Made by a program: the position numbers and the translations under genes. From Lactobacillus helveticus DSM 20075 = CGMCC 1.1877 (GTDB taxonomy: Bacteria; Bacillota; Bacilli; Lactobacillales; Lactobacillaceae), in contig NZ_GG700752.1 in the NCBI RefSeq assembly GCF_000160855.1, positions 723,823-734,040 on the forward strand: DNA of 10,218 bases, read 5' to 3'. Under the pieces are notes generated by a model. That model saw nothing but the letters and a program-made list of their open reading frames with translations, had not been told where the DNA came from and ran no database searches. This document shows, piece by piece, positions 6,462 to 10,218 of this stretch (within the stretch, counting starts at the first letter, position 1; each line of letters begins with the position of its first letter).

Positions 6462-7646
6462 ATGAAAAAGGTTTTGGCGATTAACTCAGGTAGTTCATCT
6501 TTTAAATATAAGTTATTTTCATTGCCAGATGAAAAAGTGATTGCAAGTGGTATGGCTGATCGTGTTGGATTGGACAATGCTTCTTTTGAAATTAAATTGG
6601 CTGACGGCACTAAGCATGTAGAAAAAACAGAAATTGCCGATCAAGAAGCTGCAGTTAACTTGTTAATTAAATTCTTGAAGCAATTTAATGTAGTAGATGA
6701 TTTGCATGAAATCGTTGGCGTGGGTCACCGTGTAGTTAATGGTGGTGAATACTTTGATGATTCTACTATTATCACCAAGGAAAATTTACCTAAGATTTAT
6801 GAACTAGAAGATTATGCTCCACTTCACAACCCAGCTGAAGGCCATGGAATTGAAGCATTTATGAATGTATTGCCAGAAGTACCACAAGTAGCCGTGTTTG
6901 ATACTACTTATCATCGCGCTCTTGATCCAGTTCACTACTTATATTCTCTTCCTTATGAATACTATGAAAAATATGGTGTTCGCAAGTATGGTGCACATGG
7001 CACATCAATCCGCTATACTGCACCTCATGCTGCTAAAATGCTCGGCAAAGATTTAAAGGATTTAAAATTAATTATTTGTCACTTAGGTTCAGGTGCTTCA
7101 ATTACTGCTGTAAAAGATGGAAAATCGTATGACACTTCAATGGGCTTTAGTCCAATTGCTGGTATCACAATGGCAACTCGTTGTGGTGATATTGACCCAT
7201 CACTTATTCAACATTTAATGCATGTTGAAGGAAAATCCATGGATGAAATGATTCATATCTTGAATCACAAATCTGGGTTGCTTGGCTTATCAGGTATTTC
7301 TCCAGATATGCGTGACATCAGTGAAAGCGACACAGAACGTGCTAAACTTGCAAGAAAGATTTTTATTAATAGAATCGTTCGTTACGTTGGTTCATATATT
7401 GCTGAAATGGGCGGCATTGATGCTATTATCTTTACTGCTGGTATTGGTGAACATGATATGAGCGTACGTAAGGAAGTTATGGATGCTTTCAAGTACATGG
7501 GTGTTGAACCAGATTATGAAGCAAACGAAGAAAACGGTGAGCATTTCATTACTAAGCCAGATTCTAAGGTGAAGGTAATGGTTATTCCAACTAATGAGGA
7601 ATTAATCATTGAACGTGATGTAGTTCGTTTGACTAACATTAATTAA
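6462..7646 (+). CDS. ackA: Acetate kinase
   Basis: A 394-residue acetate kinase, which makes ATP and acetate from acetyl phosphate and ADP in the cytoplasm. It is the last step of the phosphoketolase and phosphotransacetylase routes. The family signatures are VLAINSGSSSFKYKLF with N8, GHRVVNGGEYF with R90, VFDTTYH with D147, GAHGTS with H179, MATRCGDIDPS with R240, and the nucleotide-binding FTAGIGEHD (324-332). All expected catalytic residues appear present and the length is normal. The ATG at 6462 follows AAGAAGAGG (6442-6450); an upstream in-frame TTG at 6435 lacks a ribosome-binding site. It lies 46 bases after the methyltransferase gene, and no hairpin terminator is seen before ssrA. Codons are of the highly expressed type. 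Confidence 0.97.
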   Translation: MKKVLAINSGSSSFKYKLFSLPDEKVIASGMADRVGLDNASFEIKLADGTKHVEKTEIADQEAAVNLLIKFLKQFNVVDDLHEIVGVGHRVVNGGEYFDDSTIITKENLPKIYELEDYAPLHNPAEGHGIEAFMNVLPEVPQVAVFDTTYHRALDPVHYLYSLPYEYYEKYGVRKYGAHGTSIRYTAPHAAKMLGKDLKDLKLIICHLGSGASITAVKDGKSYDTSMGFSPIAGITMATRCGDIDPSLIQHLMHVEGKSMDEMIHILNHKSGLLGLSGISPDMRDISESDTERAKLARKIFINRIVRYVGSYIAEMGGIDAIIFTAGIGEHDMSVRKEVMDAFKYMGVEPDYEANEENGEHFITKPDSKVKVMVIPTNEELIIERDVVRLTNIN

Positions 7647-7654
7647 GCTTTTTG

Positions 7655-7684
7655 TTCGCAGGATTAGCTTGTCTATGCTATAAT
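7655..7684 (+). promoter_or_regulatory. Promoter of ssrA (extended -10)
   Basis: A perfect TATAAT (7679-7684) preceded by TG one base upstream forms a strong extended -10. A partial -35, TTCGCA (7655-7660), is 18 bases upstream. Transcription would start near 7691, a few bases before the mature 5' end at 7698, consistent with RNase P trimming. Confidence 0.8.
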
Positions 7685-7697
7685 GTTAGAGTCTCAA

Positions 7698-8063
7698 GGG
7701 GATGTTTTTGGGATTCGACAGGCGTAGATTCGCATTGACTGCGATTCGTAGGTTACGTCTACGTAAAAACGTTACAGTTAAATATAACTGCAAATAACAA
7801 AAATTCTTACGCATTAGCTGCTTAATTTAGCGCATGCGTTGCTCTTTGTCGGTTTACTCGTGGCTGACACTGAGTATCAACTTTAGCGAGTTACGTTTAA
7901 CTATCTCACCTGAATAGTTGAAAAGAGTCTTAACAGGTTAGCTAGCTCATCCTAGCCCTGTTATATGGCGTTTTGAGCTAGTGAAGTTCAAGTAATATAA
8001 CTATGATCGTAGAGGTCAGTGACGGAATGCGTCTGGACAGGGGTTCAACTCCCCTCATCTCCA
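7698..8063 (+). ncRNA. ssrA: Transfer-messenger RNA (tmRNA)
   Basis: tmRNA rescues ribosomes stalled on broken messages and tags the unfinished protein for proteolysis. The 5' end GGGGATG pairs with CATCTCC at the 3' end to form the alanine-type acceptor stem (G1-C, G2-C, G3-U, G4-C, A-U, U-A, G-C). The T arm has an AGGGG/CCCCT stem around TTCAACT. The tag frame begins at GCA 7790 and reads ANNKNSYALAA, ending with TAA at 7823-7825. The C-terminal ALAA is the usual protease recognition end. Stretches after the tag would form the pseudoknots. The 3' CCA seems not to be encoded, since the acceptor stem is followed by A then TCG. Confidence 0.96.
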
Positions 8064-8072
8064 TCGAATGAA

Positions 8073-8117
8073 AAAAGTCTTGTTAGGATATGATTCCTAG
8101 CAAGACTTTTATTTTTA
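8073..8117 (+). terminator. Intrinsic terminator of ssrA
   Basis: A 16-bp stem pairs AAAAGTCTTGTTAGGA (8073-8088) with TCCTAGCAAGACTTTT (8095-8110) across a six-base loop, with one G-T wobble, and is followed by ATTTTTA. It starts ten bases after the mature tmRNA 3' end. Confidence 0.93.
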
Positions 8118-8124
8118 TGTATCA

Positions 8125-8139
8125 ATAACTATTAGTTAT
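8125..8139 (+). repeat. Perfect inverted repeat upstream of the DUF3737-like pseudogene
   Basis: ATAACTA and TAGTTAT flank a single T, giving a perfect 7-bp inverted repeat. It lies between the ssrA terminator and the decayed gene, where an operator would be expected. It is AT-rich, so chance is possible, and no regulator family is recognised. Confidence 0.4.
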
Positions 8140-8141
8140 AG

Positions 8142-9029
8142 TATCCTTTCAAAAATAAGTATTTTGAAGGAGAAAGAATTCTTTATGGCGTTAATAATGC
8201 TGAACTTGAAGGCATTACTTTTGGAAAAGGTGAATCTCCTTTAAAAGAAGCAAAAAATATTCAGTTAAAGGATTCAATTTTTACGTGGAAATATCCTTTG
8301 TGGTATGACGATAACGTAAAAGTCGAAAACACTACATTTGAAACCATGTCTAGAAGTGGAATTTGGTATACCAAAAATATTTTGATTAAAAATAGTGCCT
8401 TGCAAGCGCCTAAATTATTTAGAAGAGCAAGTCATATTAAGTTAGATAATGTCCATTTTGTCGATGTGGAAGAAACAATGTGGACATGTAACGATATAAA
8501 AATTACTAACTCTCAAATTAATGGAGATCATTTTGGTAAAGATAGCAAAAATATTTACCTTGATCACGTTAGCGTAGTTGGTAATTATGTTTTTTATGGT
8601 GCAGAAAATATTGAAGTTCATCATTCTACTTTTGTGTCTAAGGATGCTTTTTGAAATTGTAAAAATGTAACGATTTAGGATTCAACGATTGATGGTGAAT
8701 ATCTGGCTTGGAATACTCAAAATCTTAAATTGATTAATTGTAAAATCGAAAGTAATCAGGGCTTGAATTATATTGACCATCTTGAAATTAAAAATAGTTT
8801 ATTGATTCATACTGACTTGGCTTTTGAATACGTTTCAGATATGGATGTACAATTGAACTGCAAGATTGATAGTATTAAGAATCCTATTTCAGGAAAAATT
8901 GAGGTTCCAGAAGTAGATACCTTAATTATGGATTCATCTAAAATTGATCCTGAAAAGACAGAAATTATTTGCCCAAAGGTACATGAAAAATTAATGCATT
9001 CTGATAATAATCAAAAACCCAAGGATTAG
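8142..9029 (+). pseudogene. Degraded DUF3737-family (beta-helix-like) protein gene
   Basis: One frame continues over about 295 codons with the repetitive pattern of DUF3737 proteins, common in lactobacilli: short strands such as VKVENTTFE, NIYLDHVSVVG and NIEVHHSTFVS recurring about every 20 residues, as in a right-handed beta-helix. It is broken in three ways. The N-terminal part (YFEGERILYGV, from about 8160) follows an in-frame TAG at 8139-8141 with no start codon or ribosome-binding site. TGA at 8652-8654 replaces what looks like a tryptophan codon (KDAF-stop-NCKN). TAG at 8676-8678 interrupts VTI-stop-DSTIDGEY. Beyond these the frame stays open to 9029. Total length fits the family (about 285). 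Function of the family is unknown to me. The segments 8298-8654 and 8730-9029 are fragments, not separate genes. Confidence 0.85.
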
Positions 9030-9037
9030 TGATAAAA

Positions 9038-10196
9038 ATGGAATATGATTTTGAAAATGCACCTGATCGCAGTCATACTGATTTGGTAAAGTGGGATGTT
9101 AAACCAGGGGAATTACCAATGTGGATTGCCGATATGGATTTTAAAACAGCGCCTGAAATTATTGAGGCAATGCAAGCAAAAATTTCATTAGGAGCTTTTG
9201 GCTATGAATGGCCTCAGAAAGATTATTTTAATGCAGTAGCAGATTGGTATGAAACAGAACATGGGTGTCGGCCCCATAATGATTGGATGATTTTTACCAC
9301 AGGAGTTGTACCCGCAATTTCAACAATTGTGCGTCGTGTTTCACATATTGGTGATAATGTCCTAGTTCAAGAACCTGTTTATAATATTTTTTACAATTCT
9401 ATTTTGAATAATGTACGCCATGTTTTATCAAGTGATTTAGCTTTTGATGGCAAAAATTATAGTGTCGATTGGACAGATTTGGAAGAGAAATTAGCTAATC
9501 CTTTAACTACGTTGATGATTTTTTGTAATCCTCATAATCCTATTGGTAAAGTGTGGACTAAGGCAGAAGTGCAAAGAGTTGCACAATTATGTCAAAAACA
9601 TCATGTCGTTTTGCTTTCAGATGAAATTCATGACGATTTAGTTAGAAAGGGGCAGGGTTACACTCCAGCATTTTCAATTGAAGCTAAGAGCAATGTGATT
9701 TTTTTTAGTTTCACCAAGTAAAACTTTTAATGTAGCTGCACTTCATGCTGCAACAGCAATTGTTCCTGATGAAAATTTGCGCAACATTGTCAATCGCGGC
9801 TTAAATAGTGATGAGGTAGCTGAACCTAATCTGTTGGCCATTCTAGCCACGATCGCGGCATACGAAGAAGGTCATGGTTGGCTGAAAGCATTAAAGCAGC
9901 AATTAAATGAAAATTTCGCTTATGTCAGTCATTTCATTCAAGAAAATATTCCTGAAATAAGAGTTATCTCTGGGGATGCTACTTATCTAATGTGGATCAA
10001 TGTCCAAAAAGTAGCCAATAACTCTGCAGAATTAGTAGAGTTTCTTAGAAAAGAAACAGGTTTAATTGTTTCGGCCGGTAGTGTTTATCGTGGCAACGGT
10101 CAAGATTTCATCCGGATAAATCTGGCTTGTCCATTAGCAATGGTGAAAGATGGGATAAATCGATTGGCTGAAGGGATTCGTAAGTATAGCAAATAG
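9038..10196 (+). pseudogene. MalY/PatB-type PLP-dependent cystathionine beta-lyase, frameshifted
   Basis: A fold-type-I PLP enzyme of the MalY/PatB family (C-S beta-lyase; cystathionine to homocysteine, pyruvate and ammonia), about 385 residues if repaired. The first part (9038-9721) carries LPMWIADMDF (26-35), the NPHNPIG cofactor/substrate loop (164-170) and SDEIHDD with the PLP-pyridine aspartate. It then runs into a run of eight T (9699-9706) and stops at TAA 9719-9721. One base fewer restores SPSKTFNVAALHAA, containing the Schiff-base lysine (AAA, 9720-9722), and the frame stays open to 10196 through RINLACP. The N-terminal product as written lacks the catalytic lysine, so it should be inactive. 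The ATG at 9038 follows AAGGAT (9021-9026), within the end of the preceding pseudogene. Slippage or a sequencing error cannot be excluded. Confidence 0.88.
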
Positions 10197-10210
10197 GTTT
10201 ACATGTAAAC
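10197..10210. repeat. Perfect 14-bp palindrome after the malY-like gene
   Basis: GTTTACATGTAAAC is self-complementary without a spacer and starts right after the malY-like stop codon. With no loop and no T tract it is a poor terminator, so an operator for the next gene, outside the window, is more likely. The binding protein is not identifiable. Confidence 0.5.
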
Positions 10211-10218
10211 TAAAAAGT

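Noticed and set aside
8064..8120. Integration site (att) or mobile element at the 3' end of ssrA
   Set aside because: No repeat of the ssrA 3' end, integrase or transposase is visible downstream in the window; the sequence after ssrA is simply its terminator.
9777..10196. Separate aminotransferase gene starting at ATG 9777
   Set aside because: The frame is open upstream to the T8 tract and encodes the family lysine motif, so it is the 3' half of the frameshifted malY-like gene.
10197..10210. CopY/BlaI-type operator (TACAnnTGTA)
   Set aside because: The TACA and TGTA half-sites are present but overlap in spacing (no two-base gap), so the known consensus is not met.

Overview
The window is low-GC Gram-positive DNA. 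Gene content, gene order and the tmRNA tag sequence (ANNKNSYALAA) point to a Lactobacillus of the acidophilus/helveticus/crispatus group. The species cannot be fixed from the sequence alone. All genes lie on the + strand.

Layout. Positions 2-797 hold a zinc-ribbon ribosomal protein S14 gene and a VanZ-like membrane protein. Positions 888-1616 hold a YebC/PmpR-family gene, closed by a strong intrinsic terminator. Positions 1764-5356 hold a complete-looking comG operon for the competence (transformation) pilus: ATPase ComGA, platform protein ComGB, major pilin ComGC, and minor pilin-like ComGD, ComGE and ComGF. A 58-codon reading frame that fits the ComGG position follows. Six of the seven genes overlap their upstream neighbour, or have a ribosome-binding site running into its stop codon, so the operon is tightly coupled. 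A T-tract followed by a TGCGTATT box sits upstream of comGA and resembles a competence sigma-factor promoter.

Positions 5414-7646 hold a YtxK-type SAM-dependent methyltransferase and acetate kinase (ackA), the usual Firmicute partners immediately after comG. Each has its own likely promoter. Positions 7698-8063 hold the tmRNA gene ssrA, with an extended -10 promoter and a 16-bp terminator hairpin.

The last 2 kb is decaying. A DUF3737-type beta-helix gene has lost its start and carries two in-frame stops. A MalY/PatB-type PLP-dependent C-S lyase gene is split by a one-base frameshift in a run of eight T, just before its catalytic lysine. A perfect 14-bp palindrome ends the window.

No mobile element, CRISPR array or evidently new multi-gene system is visible. 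The points most worth a second look are the short ComGG-like frame, the putative competence promoter box, the homopolymer frameshift in the malY-like gene, and the S14 gene lying away from its usual spc-operon neighbours.
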